Shown here: positions 8,852-17,044 of the stretch, piece after piece | Numbering within the stretch: the first letter of the stretch is position 1 | Layout of the letters: every line of letters starts with the position of its first letter | DNA from: Neobacillus vireti | GTDB taxonomy: Bacteria; Bacillota; Bacilli; Bacillales; Cytobacillaceae | DNA: 52,655 nucleotides | Reading direction: 5' to 3' | Assembly (NCBI RefSeq): GCF_001026695.1 | Contig: NZ_LDNB01000002.1 | Span: 8,404-61,058 of the forward strand | Notes under the pieces: generated by a model | The model's database searches: none | What the model was told of the DNA's origin: nothing | Seen by the model: only the letters and a program-made list of their open reading frames with translations | Translations under genes and position numbers: made by a program

Positions 8852-10132
8852 CTAAATTAAATATCTCAAGTAGATATACACCGTACAAATGATGATGGAA
8901 AGGATCATTAAAGGAAAGGCGATTAATAGGAATTTACCAAACGTAATCGAATGACCTTCCTTTGCGGCAAGCCCTGCAACAATCACGTTAGCACTGGCCC
9001 CAATTAACGTACCGTTACCGCCCAAGCAGGCACCCAGTGATAAGCTCCACCATAGCGGTTCTAAATTACTGACTCCAAGTTCCCCCATATCTTTAATCAT
9101 TGGAATCATTGTAGCGACAAACGGTATATTATCAATAAATGCGGATGCAATCGCACTAACCCACAGTATTAAAATCGCTGTCGATTTTACATCTCCTCCG
9201 GTAAGGTGAACGGAGTAATCTGCTAATTTTGAAATAACCCCAGTTTCAATCAATCCCGAGACAAGAACGAAAAGACCGATAAAGAAGAATATGGTTGTCC
9301 ATTCAACCTTCAAAAATGCCTTATCCAAATATTTTTCACCGGTTAAGAGAAGTAACAGAAAAGCCCCAGTTAATGCCACGGTTGCCGACTCAATGTGAAG
9401 CAGTTGATGCAGAAAGAAGCCTAAGATAGTGACAGTAAGTGCAAATAAAGACTTCCTTAAAAGGGTTTTATCAGTAATTTCTTCTTTTTCATCCATATCC
9501 ATAAGGTTTGCCTTTAATTCGGCAGATGTCCGAAGCTGTTTTCGGTAAATGAAAGCCAATATTGCGATATTAACAAATAGGATAAAGAATGAAATAGCCG
9601 TTAGGTTGTTGATGAACGCCATAAAGGTAAGCTCTTTTACCGCACTGCCGAGCATAATATTCGGCGGGTCACCGATAAGTGTAGAAGTTCCCCCAATATT
9701 TGAAGCAATAACTTCAGTAATTAAAAAAGGGATCGGATTCACTCGTAATTGTCTGGTGATGCTGAAGGTAACTGGAACCATTAATAGAACTGTTGTGACA
9801 TTATCTAAAAAGGCAGAACCAAGGGCGGTAATAATTCCTAAGACCACTAATATTTTTAATGGATCTCCTTTCACTTTTTTAGCTGCCCATATTGCTATGT
9901 ATTTGAACAGACCTGTCTCGGCGGTAATAGCGACAATAATCATCATTCCAGTCAGTAATCCCAGTGTATTAAAATCAATATGTTGGAGTGCCTTTTCCTG
10001 CCCGATAATTCCTAGTAACACCATCATGATTCCGCCGGTCATGGCAATTATGGTGCGGTGAATCTTTTCAGTGACGATAAAGGCATAAGTGATAAGAAAT
10101 ACGCCGATTGCGCTGATAGCTTGCGTTGACAT
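8852..10132 (-). CDS. NhaD/ArsB-family ion transporter
   Basis: A protein of 426 residues with about 11-12 hydrophobic segments. It shows the two inverted-repeat signature loops of the ion transporter (IT) superfamily: GGTSTLIGDPPNI in the first half and GNGTLIGASANV in the second, each following an FLDN or FIDN segment. Close relatives are annotated as ArsB/NhaD or P-protein-like permeases. The transported ion (Na+/H+, arsenite or an organic anion) cannot be told from sequence. No arsR, arsC or arsenic operon is nearby, which speaks against arsenite. GAGGTC precedes the ATG. Confidence 0.88.
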   Translation of the reverse strand: MSTQAISAIGVFLITYAFIVTEKIHRTIIAMTGGIMMVLLGIIGQEKALQHIDFNTLGLLTGMMIIVAITAETGLFKYIAIWAAKKVKGDPLKILVVLGIITALGSAFLDNVTTVLLMVPVTFSITRQLRVNPIPFLITEVIASNIGGTSTLIGDPPNIMLGSAVKELTFMAFINNLTAISFFILFVNIAILAFIYRKQLRTSAELKANLMDMDEKEEITDKTLLRKSLFALTVTILGFFLHQLLHIESATVALTGAFLLLLLTGEKYLDKAFLKVEWTTIFFFIGLFVLVSGLIETGVISKLADYSVHLTGGDVKSTAILILWVSAIASAFIDNIPFVATMIPMIKDMGELGVSNLEPLWWSLSLGACLGGNGTLIGASANVIVAGLAAKEGHSITFGKFLLIAFPLMILSIIICTVYIYLRYLI

Positions 10133-10346
10133 TTACTGACCTCTTCTCCTAAGAATTTAATTGGCGTCTTAAAAAAGTACAAAAGGAGCCCGTTTTGACA
10201 GACTCCACCATAATTCACCATATTTATTTATTACTTCATTTTATAAAAGTAATCTACTGATGTAAAGAGAAGTATTTCTGAAAATTAAGTCGAAGCTGTC
10301 CGAAATTATGAACGGATTGAGAGAAATTTTATTAGAAAGCAGCGTA

Positions 10347-10370
10347 AAACCCCTAGCTTTAGATACGGGG
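10347..10370 (+). repeat. Left subterminal hairpin of the IS element
   Basis: AAACCCCTAGCTTTAG is shared exactly with the right end at 12060-12075. CCCC pairs with GGGG at 10367-10370 to form the imperfect hairpin typical of IS200/IS605 ends. Confidence 0.85.
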
Positions 10371-10474
10371 ATATAAGCTGTTTTTTAAGTTTTTGATATG
10401 GGAAAATACTTTGTATTCTTTTAACTAATTTGATATAATGGGAACATAAGTTCCTTTATGAGGAGGTGAAAAGA

Positions 10475-11996
10475 ATGTATAGCGCCTATAAAATACAAAT
10501 CCATTCCGATCATGAACTATTCGAATATTGTGATTCTCTCTGCTTCAAAGCCAAAAATTTGTACAACATTACAAATTACTACGTTCGACAGGTATATACA
10601 GCTCTGAAGGTAGAAAAGAAAAATGAAAATCAACTACAAGTTCTGTTGGATATCGAAACATATTTACCGATAATGAATGAAATTCGACAGAAACACTATG
10701 AAAAGGAAATGGTAAAACCTAAGAAAATAGATAAAAAGGGTAAAGAAATAGAACCGAAGCTAAAACTCTTTAAAATGCCAACCAAAGATCAATCATTCAT
10801 TGGGTATAGTTTTGTTGAGGCCTTGTTTAAAGTCATGAAGCAGGTTGATTACACTTCCATGCCGTCTCAGTCCAATCAACAAACAATGAAAAAGGTATTT
10901 GATGATTGGAAGAGTTTTTTTAAAGCGTCAAAAAAATATAAAATCAATCCAAGCTGCTTTTCGGGTAAACCAAAGATTCCTAAATATAAATCAAAAACAA
11001 GCAGAACAACGTGTTATTTAACGAATCAAATAACAGAAATTAAGGAAGGAAATGTTCTCAAGTTACCGGGAACCAGATTTCAACTGAAATTAGGAAAGGT
11101 AGCTCTTTCAGAAGGAAAGCTGCAACAGGTTCGAATCGTACCTTCCTATGGTCAATATGTTGTGGAAGTCGTTTTCAAAGCTGAACCGCAAGAAAAGGCG
11201 ATTGTAAGAACAGAAGAACAAATCAATAAATTCATTTTCGAGCCGAAAAAAGTAATGGGTATTGATTTAGGAGTAGATAACCTGGCAACTATTGTCGATA
11301 ACACGGGGCTTAAACCTCTGCTTATCAAGGGCACATGGTTAAAATCCATCAATCAATACTACAATAAATTACGAGCCAATTACATGAGTATCATTCGAAA
11401 CGGAAAGAGTCCCAAAGAAGGCGTATTTACGACGAACCGTTTGGTTGCATTGGACCGAAAAAGAAACAACCGAGTGATGGATTTCTTACACAAGGCAAGT
11501 GTTAAAGTGGTTACTATTGCCGTAGAAAGAGACATCGATACCATCATTATTGGTAAAAATCCCGGGTGGAAATTAGACGTAAACATGAGAAAATCAGCAA
11601 AACAGACCTTCATCCAAATCCCCTACACAACATTGATTGACATGATTCGCTACAAAGCCGAACGCAAAGGAATTCAGGTCATTATCCGCGAAGAAAGCTA
11701 CACATCCAAGTCATGTTTTATAACAAAGGATCCGATTCCGACATTTGGTGAAGTACACCAAACACCTTTTAGCGGACAACGAGTCAAAAGAGCTTTTTAC
11801 AAAGTCACTGGATCAGAGATTCAAATACACGCCGACGTAAAACGGGGCTTTCAATATTGTTCGGAAACATGTATTTGGTGCCTTTGAAGGACTCGATAGA
11901 AAACAATTTCTCCAATCTCCTAAGAAGATCATCATCTTGAAAAGTAAGAAAAACGCAAAACGGAAGAAAAAAGCAAAGCTGAAGGCTGCGGCCTGA
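10475..11996 (+). pseudogene. tnpB: TnpB-like RNA-guided nuclease, frameshifted near the C-terminus
   Basis: The start is ATG 10475, 8 bases after AGGAGG. The open frame stops at 11887. One extra base in GTAAAACGGGG (11839-11847) breaks the RuvC-III motif: the read frame gives HADVKRGFQ, whereas removing one A gives ADVNGAFNIV and extends the protein through a Lys/Arg-rich tail to TGA at 11994, restoring 506 residues. The RuvC-I aspartate is present in MGIDLGVDN (D267 of the frame counted from GTG 10466). The CxxC zinc ribbon of classical TnpB is absent; EESYTSKSCF is followed directly by PFSGQRVKR, as in a known IS1341 subgroup. The gene is either a true pseudogene or carries a sequencing error in a homopolymer. 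Confidence 0.85.
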
Positions 11997-12090
11997 TGTA
12001 TTAGCGGGACTTGTGGTAGCCCTCGTAAAGACAATGCGGCTTTTTAGCCTATTCTTTCGAAACCCCTAGCTTTAGCAAAGGGGATACTCA
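11880..12090 (+). ncRNA. Putative omega-RNA (reRNA) of the TnpB element
   Basis: In TnpB elements the guide RNA scaffold spans the end of tnpB and the right end, and the guide is the flanking DNA. The region after the stop contains GGGACTTGTGGTAGCCCTCG, a GCGGCTTTTTAGCC stem-loop and the terminal hairpin, compatible with such a scaffold. The guide would then read host sequence from 12091. The 5' boundary is approximate. Confidence 0.4.
12060..12083 (+). repeat. Right subterminal hairpin of the IS element
   Basis: Contains the same 16-mer as the left end. CCCC pairs with GGGG after a short loop, and the last IS bases, ATACTCA, follow. Confidence 0.85.
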
Positions 12091-13197
12091 TAGGCCTATT
12101 TTTCTGATAAAATCCACTGTTTCTTCATGCTCTAGTTTTACTAATTTAAATAACCGTTTATCTCTCTTTACAAGGGGCAATCCGTTATCATCGGCAATTG
12201 GTCTTGTTTGGGATGTACCTTCTAAGACTTTCCACTTACCTGCTCTATGTTCAATCCGAAGGTCAATAATCCCAAGCCGGTTACCAAAGGCGCCAGCCAT
12301 CACCACAGGTTTACCATTGATTGCTCCTGATTCCAAATTAGTATTAGGCAGGTTTTGAAAAATGGGTCCTGGGAAGGTGCTATGCGAATGTCCAGCAAGT
12401 ATTGCGTCAATTTCGGGAATTTGTGTTAAATAATAGACAGCATTTTCGGTGTCGGGGCGATAGGCTTCATTACTAATACCAGTGTGGGCAAGGGCAATGA
12501 TAATATCTGCCCCATCAGCCTTCATGACGGGCACAAATTCTTTCGCCGCATCTACAATTGGTTTGGCAAAGACTTTTCCTTCAAGATTTGCTCGGTCCCA
12601 GCTCATAATTTGTGTGGGCATGAAACCAATTACGCCAATTTTTAATTCATGCTGACGCCCTGATAAGTCAACCACATTCCTTTTAAGAATGACATAGGGA
12701 GCAAAGTAAGGCTTATTCTTTTTTACGGAAAAGACATTGGCATTGACAGCAGGCATTTTCGCACCTTTTAAGGCTGTCTTTAAGAATTTTAACCCATAGT
12801 TGAATTCGTGATTCCCGATGGCAATAGCATCATAGTTTAGATAATTAAAAGCTCGATAAACCGGATGTACCTTTCCTTTTTGCATCCCCCTGATTCTAGC
12901 TAAATACTCTCCAAGTGGATTTCCCTTTAAATGGTCGCCGACATCAAATAATAACGTATTCATTGCTTCGCTTCTTGCCTGGTGGATGAGTGTGGCTGTT
13001 TTGACGAGACCAACTCGCTGATTTGTCTTTGTCTGATAATAATCATAATTAATTAAATCTGCATGCAAATCTGTCGTTTCAAGAATTCTTAATTCAACTA
13101 TTCCTTGATTATTTTCGACTGCATACGAAAAGGTAGAAAACGAATGCCAAAAAAGAATGAATGTAATAACTGGTATAGCAATCCTCTTTTCAAGCAA
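12088..13197 (-). CDS. Secreted 5'-nucleotidase/cyclic-nucleotide phosphodiesterase-type metallophosphoesterase, C-terminally truncated by the IS element
   Basis: The N-terminal catalytic domain carries all the expected metal motifs: TTDLHADL, FDVGDHLKGN, GNHEFNYG, LAHTGI and GHSHSTFPG. A signal peptide precedes it, so the enzyme acts outside the membrane. I choose TTG 13197 as start because GGAGG lies 8 bases before it; the ATG at 13212 overlaps that site. This gives 369 residues. CpdB/YfkN-type relatives exceed 550 residues because a 5'-nucleotidase C-terminal domain follows. Here the frame ends after HEETVDFIRKIGL at a TGA supplied by the right end of the IS element. The missing part is not found beyond the left end of the IS. 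The product may be inactive or partly active. Confidence 0.85.
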   Translation of the reverse strand: MLEKRIAIPVITFILFWHSFSTFSYAVENNQGIVELRILETTDLHADLINYDYYQTKTNQRVGLVKTATLIHQARSEAMNTLLFDVGDHLKGNPLGEYLARIRGMQKGKVHPVYRAFNYLNYDAIAIGNHEFNYGLKFLKTALKGAKMPAVNANVFSVKKNKPYFAPYVILKRNVVDLSGRQHELKIGVIGFMPTQIMSWDRANLEGKVFAKPIVDAAKEFVPVMKADGADIIIALAHTGISNEAYRPDTENAVYYLTQIPEIDAILAGHSHSTFPGPIFQNLPNTNLESGAINGKPVVMAGAFGNRLGIIDLRIEHRAGKWKVLEGTSQTRPIADDNGLPLVKRDKRLFKLVKLEHEETVDFIRKIGL

Positions 13198-13274
13198 TAG
13201 GATGACCTCCATGATGATCTTTCTTTTAAAGTAATGGTAGTATTTGTGTTTTTAAAAAATTTATTAGGAAATCC

Positions 13275-15413
13275 TTAATGAATCAGCCTGCTTTCTTGGG
13301 CTTTCCTTTTTAGACGGCCGCCATATTTTTCAATTGGTCCTTTCAATACTAAACCAAATATTAAAGTGATAATCGCGATAAATAGAAAGACGGTTAGGTC
13401 TCTTTTCGCGACATCCCATAGGATTCCACCAGTTGCTTCTCTCATTAGGCTTATGGCATAGGTAAATGGTAAATATGGATTGAGTTTCTGGAAAAAGGTT
13501 GGCATGACTTGGATCGGGAAGGTTCCTCCAGACCCAGATATTTGTAAAACAAGAAAAACAATTGACAATCCCTTTCCAACGTTTCCGAAAATGGAAACGA
13601 GCGTATAGGTAATTAAGACAAATAAACCACTAATTAATAATCCAAATAAGATAAACCACAGTTTAGCAGCTACATATGTCTTCAGTAAAAAAATATCCCC
13701 TAATGTGACGATTGCTGATTGCCCTAGCCCAATCGTTAAAAAGGTTAGAAATCTGCCTAAATAAAGGTGATTCGGATGATAGTTATCCGGCAAGTTGTTA
13801 AGTTCAACTGGAAGCATCGAAATGAGCAGTGTGGCACCTACCCAAAGGGCTAAGGTAGTAAAAAACGGTGACATCGCTGAACCGTAATTTGGAATTGAAA
13901 AAAGCCGTTTTTCCTTTAATAGAACTGGATTAGCAAAATAGTCACTTTCCTTCCGCACATCATTCCGCAGTAAATCAATGATTTCACGAATATCCTTAGA
14001 TTTTTCGAATTCGCGAATTTGCTCGGCAAGACCTGTGATTTTCTGCTTTACCGCAGGGAAATTACTATTTATAAGAGCGATGTCTTTTTTCCCAATTGCT
14101 ATTCCGTTAGAAGCATCGCTAAGTATTTTCTTTACTTGCGGAAGCGTCTTTTCTGCATTCGTAAGAATATCGTTTGCTTTGGTTGGGATTCTTTTTGCTG
14201 TATCGCCTACTTGCTTAATTTTAGGGGCAATTTGGGCATCGTATTGATTTAATATTGACCCAAGATTCGAGGAAACCCCCTTTGAAATTTGATTTGTACT
14301 TTCTAATAATGCTCTAGATGGTGCTTCAAGACCTTGGATTGTTTTAAGATTGTTTAACAGATTCTCTGAAGAATTCTTTTGTTGTGTTAATCTTGCTAAT
14401 TCCGAATCAAAGGCGCTGGAGTTTCCCATTCCATTAAGTTTTTCAAACAGGCTGATTAGGAGTGTTTCCAGTTTAATGAGCGTATTCAGGCGGTTTATAC
14501 CTTCGTCTACTGCACTTTTTTTATCCTCTGCACTTGCGGTATCCGATAATAACAGGTCCGTAATTTGCTCGATAGTTCCAGTTGTTTGCTCCATGTAGAT
14601 TAAATTTTGTTTAACGGTCGGAGCAAGGTTTGCAAATGTATCTTCATTGCGGTCAAAAAACGTGGTAATTTGTCCGGATAGATCACGTGCTCGACCAATA
14701 ATCCTTTCTACTTCTGTAATGTTCCTTTGTAGATCCGCAACAATAATTTGAGCCTGATTGGCATCTTCATCTGCGGTGTTGATGATATTTTCAGCCTCAG
14801 ACAAGTGGTCATCCAGCCAAAATATCATAGTTTTCAATTTTTCAATATCTGGCAGGTTTTTTTGGAGCTCTATTCCAAGCTGATTAAAAATGTCGAATAT
14901 TACCCCATTCGCAGTTTTTACGAAGTTCTTACTAATTTCATCTTTTATCCCGGTTGCCCCTTTAGCCGTTATTTTCGGGGCTATTGCATTTATTTTTTCG
15001 TTCACTGCATAAATGAGTTCGGGCTTTTCCGGGTTATCATTTATTACGGTAGCAATTTTTGCTGAGAAATCCTTTGGTATCGTAACGCTGGCAAAATAGT
15101 TACCGCGCTCGACTCCTTTTTGGGCTTCAGCGGTATCGACAAATTTCCAGCCAAGCGATTTATTATCCTTGAGAGATTTGATAATTTCCCTGCCAATATT
15201 AATATTTTTTCCTTTTAATACAGCGCCCGAGTCATCATTTGAAACAGCAATTGGAATGCCTTTCGTATTACCGTAGGGATCCCAAGAGGCTTTAATATTA
15301 AACCAGGCGTAAAGTGACGGGAGAATCATCAACGCGGTGATGATGATGGCGGCACCCCAATTGGTAACAATACTCAACAGATCATCTTGATAAATTTTTA
15401 AGACCTTTCTCAT
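13275..15413 (-). CDS. yhgE: YhgE/Pip-family membrane protein
   Basis: A protein of 712 residues. One N-terminal transmembrane helix (about 17-37, ending PSLYAWFNI) is followed by a large extracytoplasmic region of about 450 residues rich in coiled coil. About five C-terminal transmembrane helices of the ABC-2 membrane type follow from residue 505. This is the YhgE/Pip layout. Pip is a phage-infection receptor in Lactococcus, and related proteins take part in type VII secretion export (EsaA/YueB-like), so a surface channel or secretion role is plausible. AGGTGG precedes the ATG. It stands alone; no WXG100 gene is near. Confidence 0.9.
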   Translation of the reverse strand: MRKVLKIYQDDLLSIVTNWGAAIIITALMILPSLYAWFNIKASWDPYGNTKGIPIAVSNDDSGAVLKGKNINIGREIIKSLKDNKSLGWKFVDTAEAQKGVERGNYFASVTIPKDFSAKIATVINDNPEKPELIYAVNEKINAIAPKITAKGATGIKDEISKNFVKTANGVIFDIFNQLGIELQKNLPDIEKLKTMIFWLDDHLSEAENIINTADEDANQAQIIVADLQRNITEVERIIGRARDLSGQITTFFDRNEDTFANLAPTVKQNLIYMEQTTGTIEQITDLLLSDTASAEDKKSAVDEGINRLNTLIKLETLLISLFEKLNGMGNSSAFDSELARLTQQKNSSENLLNNLKTIQGLEAPSRALLESTNQISKGVSSNLGSILNQYDAQIAPKIKQVGDTAKRIPTKANDILTNAEKTLPQVKKILSDASNGIAIGKKDIALINSNFPAVKQKITGLAEQIREFEKSKDIREIIDLLRNDVRKESDYFANPVLLKEKRLFSIPNYGSAMSPFFTTLALWVGATLLISMLPVELNNLPDNYHPNHLYLGRFLTFLTIGLGQSAIVTLGDIFLLKTYVAAKLWFILFGLLISGLFVLITYTLVSIFGNVGKGLSIVFLVLQISGSGGTFPIQVMPTFFQKLNPYLPFTYAISLMREATGGILWDVAKRDLTVFLFIAIITLIFGLVLKGPIEKYGGRLKRKAQESRLIH

Positions 15414-15612
15414 TAATGCTAACCACCTAAAATTCTTCCTTTAATATTATTATCTGTCTGATTTGGCAGTTGATTCGGGAAAGGACAATTTTTTGCTAAT
15501 GACAGAAAGTTGTCAAAAACATATGAATAAATAATGAACTAATCCGTTTTTTAAAATATCCGTAGTGGAAATTATTTATAATGTAGCTATCTTAATGAGG
15601 AGGGTAACAGTA

Positions 15613-15933
15613 ATGAATATTACAACCATCATTGAATTAGAGAATCAGGAAGTAGAACATATTGCAGGTGCTAAATTAGTGTTTGCTCAAGAACAAATTG
15701 ACGGGAATATTATTGAAACATGTGTTGAATGTTTTCAGTTGGAAGATTCAACAGAAACGGTTACAACAGAAGATGCAATGCAACGGGTATTTGATCGGTT
15801 GCAGCAAAGGGGAATTATTCCGCCAAACGTAGAAGATTTTTCATTTGAAATGCCATCTTGTGAACGTCCAAAAAGAAAACCAGATAGCGTACCAGAACTG
15901 CCGCAAAAAGTAGTACTCTCATTTATGTCATAA
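15613..15933 (+). CDS. Small acidic protein of unknown function
   Basis: I start at ATG 15613, after GAGGAGGGT at 15595-15603; the reading frame is open further upstream but has no ribosome site there. The product has 106 residues and is acidic, with an N-terminal strand-rich half and a Pro/Lys-rich tail, no signal peptide and no recognised domain. It is a single gene with its own terminator. Bases 15414-15564 before it hold no other gene. Confidence 0.7.
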   Translation: MNITTIIELENQEVEHIAGAKLVFAQEQIDGNIIETCVECFQLEDSTETVTTEDAMQRVFDRLQQRGIIPPNVEDFSFEMPSCERPKRKPDSVPELPQKVVLSFMS

Positions 15934-15935
15934 GG

Positions 15936-15958
15936 GAAGTTCCTCGGAACTTCTTTTT
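15936..15958 (+). terminator. Intrinsic terminator
   Basis: A perfect GAAGTTCC / GGAACTTC stem with a two-base loop, followed by five T residues, starts 3 bases after the stop codon. The loop as drawn is too tight, so the top pairs probably open. Confidence 0.8.
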
Positions 15959-16059
15959 GTGCATTCTCCGAATGGAAGTGTGACATTGGTCAAAGCGATT
16001 TATCGATAAGTATTTTATAATGATGGATGGATATCGGTGGATTTTTCAATTAACAGCGT

Positions 16060-16073
16060 TGAAAACGCTTTCA
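16060..16073 (+). promoter_or_regulatory. CcpA binding site (cre box) before the oxidoreductase operon
   Basis: TGAAAACGCTTTCA fits the cre consensus TGWAANCGNTNWCA at every position. It lies 26 bases before the first start codon, in the leader or near the promoter, where CcpA would block transcription when preferred sugars are present. Confidence 0.8.
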
Positions 16074-16098
16074 GAAAGTATAGGAGGGATAAAATCAG

Positions 16099-16776
16099 TT
16101 GAAATCATTAAGTAAAATTACCATTCTATCTGGTCATTTTGGTAGTGGGAAAACAGAGATTGCCATTAATTTAGCATTGGCTGAGAGACAGAAACATGAA
16201 AAAACCGCCATTAATGATTTGGATATTATTAACCCTTATTATCGTTCAAGAGATGCAGCGAGCATCTTTCAAGAGCATGATGTTGAATTGCTAGCCCCAA
16301 AGAATCGGCTTGCTGCTGCAGATCTTCCAATAGTGTCCGGTGAAATGTATCGTGTACTGCACGATCCTAGATACCGGTTAATTGTTGATGCTGGCGGTGA
16401 TAAAGACGGGGCAGCTGCTTTAGGACAATATTATCATGAATGGAAGGATTTAAGCCCGGAATTACTGTTTGTCCTAAATGCTAATCGTCCGTATGTCAGC
16501 ACTGTTGCCGGGGCTCGATATACGGTTGAGCAGATTGAAAAAGTTTCACGCATAAAGGTAACCGGGATTATTAATAATTCAAATATTGGCACTGAAACAA
16601 CGATGAATGATATTCAAAATGGCTATCAATTAAGCAGTCGTCTAGCGGAGGAGTTGGATGTTCCTTTTTTATATACAACCATTTCAACCCATTTAAAAAA
16701 GGAAGCTGAAGATTTTGCGGAAAATTATCAAGTTGTTTTTATCGAACGGTACATGAAATTACCTTGGGAGAGTTAA
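16099..16776 (+). CDS. P-loop ATPase of the oxidoreductase operon
   Basis: A protein of 225 residues of the SIMIBI class (MinD/CobQ/ArsA-like). The Walker A motif GHFGSGKTE lies at about 12-20, a DLDIINPYYRSRD segment follows, and IVDAGGDKDG is in the Walker B/switch position. The start is TTG 16099 behind AGGAGGG. It is the first gene of a five-gene operon with the ferredoxin-like, alpha, beta and gamma subunits of a 2-oxoacid oxidoreductase, with gaps of 15 and 22 bases and then overlaps. A maturation or cofactor-loading role for the Fe-S enzyme is inference from the operon and from the Mrp/Nbp35 relationship. It lacks the C-terminal CxxC of those Fe-S carriers. Confidence 0.85.
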   Translation: MKSLSKITILSGHFGSGKTEIAINLALAERQKHEKTAINDLDIINPYYRSRDAASIFQEHDVELLAPKNRLAAADLPIVSGEMYRVLHDPRYRLIVDAGGDKDGAAALGQYYHEWKDLSPELLFVLNANRPYVSTVAGARYTVEQIEKVSRIKVTGIINNSNIGTETTMNDIQNGYQLSSRLAEELDVPFLYTTISTHLKKEAEDFAENYQVVFIERYMKLPWES

Positions 16777-16791
16777 AGGAGTTGAATCCAT

Positions 16792-17022
16792 ATGGAGAAA
16801 AAAGTCGTTTTTAATGAGGATACATGCAAATCCTGCAGTCTTTGTGTTCAAATATGCCCAACGAATGTTATTTTTCTAGCAGACTATTTAAATGGTAAAG
16901 GATACCGGCCGGCAAGGGTTGTCGATCAGGAAAACTGCATTAGCTGTGCAAAGTGTGCGCAAATATGCCCAGATGCGGTAATCGCTGTCTACCGGCCAGT
17001 TAAAATTTTGCAAACTGTGTGA
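16792..17022 (+). CDS. 2 x [4Fe-4S] ferredoxin-type (delta) subunit of 2-oxoacid oxidoreductase
   Basis: A protein of 76 residues with two classical clusters, CKSCSLCVQICP and CISCAKCAQICP, each binding one [4Fe-4S]. It corresponds to the delta (KorD/VorD/PorD) subunit that passes electrons from the TPP-bound intermediate to free ferredoxin. The alpha subunit gene follows after 22 bases. Confidence 0.92.
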   Translation: MEKKVVFNEDTCKSCSLCVQICPTNVIFLADYLNGKGYRPARVVDQENCISCAKCAQICPDAVIAVYRPVKILQTV

Positions 17023-17044
17023 TTGAAAGAATGGAGGTTTATAT

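Larger units (their letters stand above)
10333..12090 (+). mobile_element. IS1341-type (IS200/IS605 family) element, tnpB only
   Basis: The element has matching subterminal hairpins (10347-10370 and 12060-12083), a tnpB-like gene between them, and no tnpA transposase, so it is non-autonomous. I place the left end after TTTAT at 10328-10332, a tetrad-plus-one motif known as a target-adjacent motif for some Bacillales TnpB elements. I place the right end at the TCA of 12088-12090, where coding sequence of the disrupted phosphoesterase begins. The ends are inferred from hairpins and context. No target duplication is expected in this family. Confidence 0.75.

Noticed and set aside
9549..10061. 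170-codon plus-strand frame antisense to the NhaD/ArsB transporter
   Set aside because: It is a shadow of the membrane protein gene: no ribosome site, and the minus-strand frame has full family signatures.
8852..10132. Arsenite efflux pump in an ars operon
   Set aside because: The protein belongs to the wider NhaD/ArsB group, but no arsR, arsC or arsA is nearby, so arsenite is not supported.
10266..10346. Possible remainder of the truncated phosphoesterase beyond the left IS end
   Set aside because: I translated the minus strand in the usable frames. They are short and show no 5'-nucleotidase C-terminal motifs.
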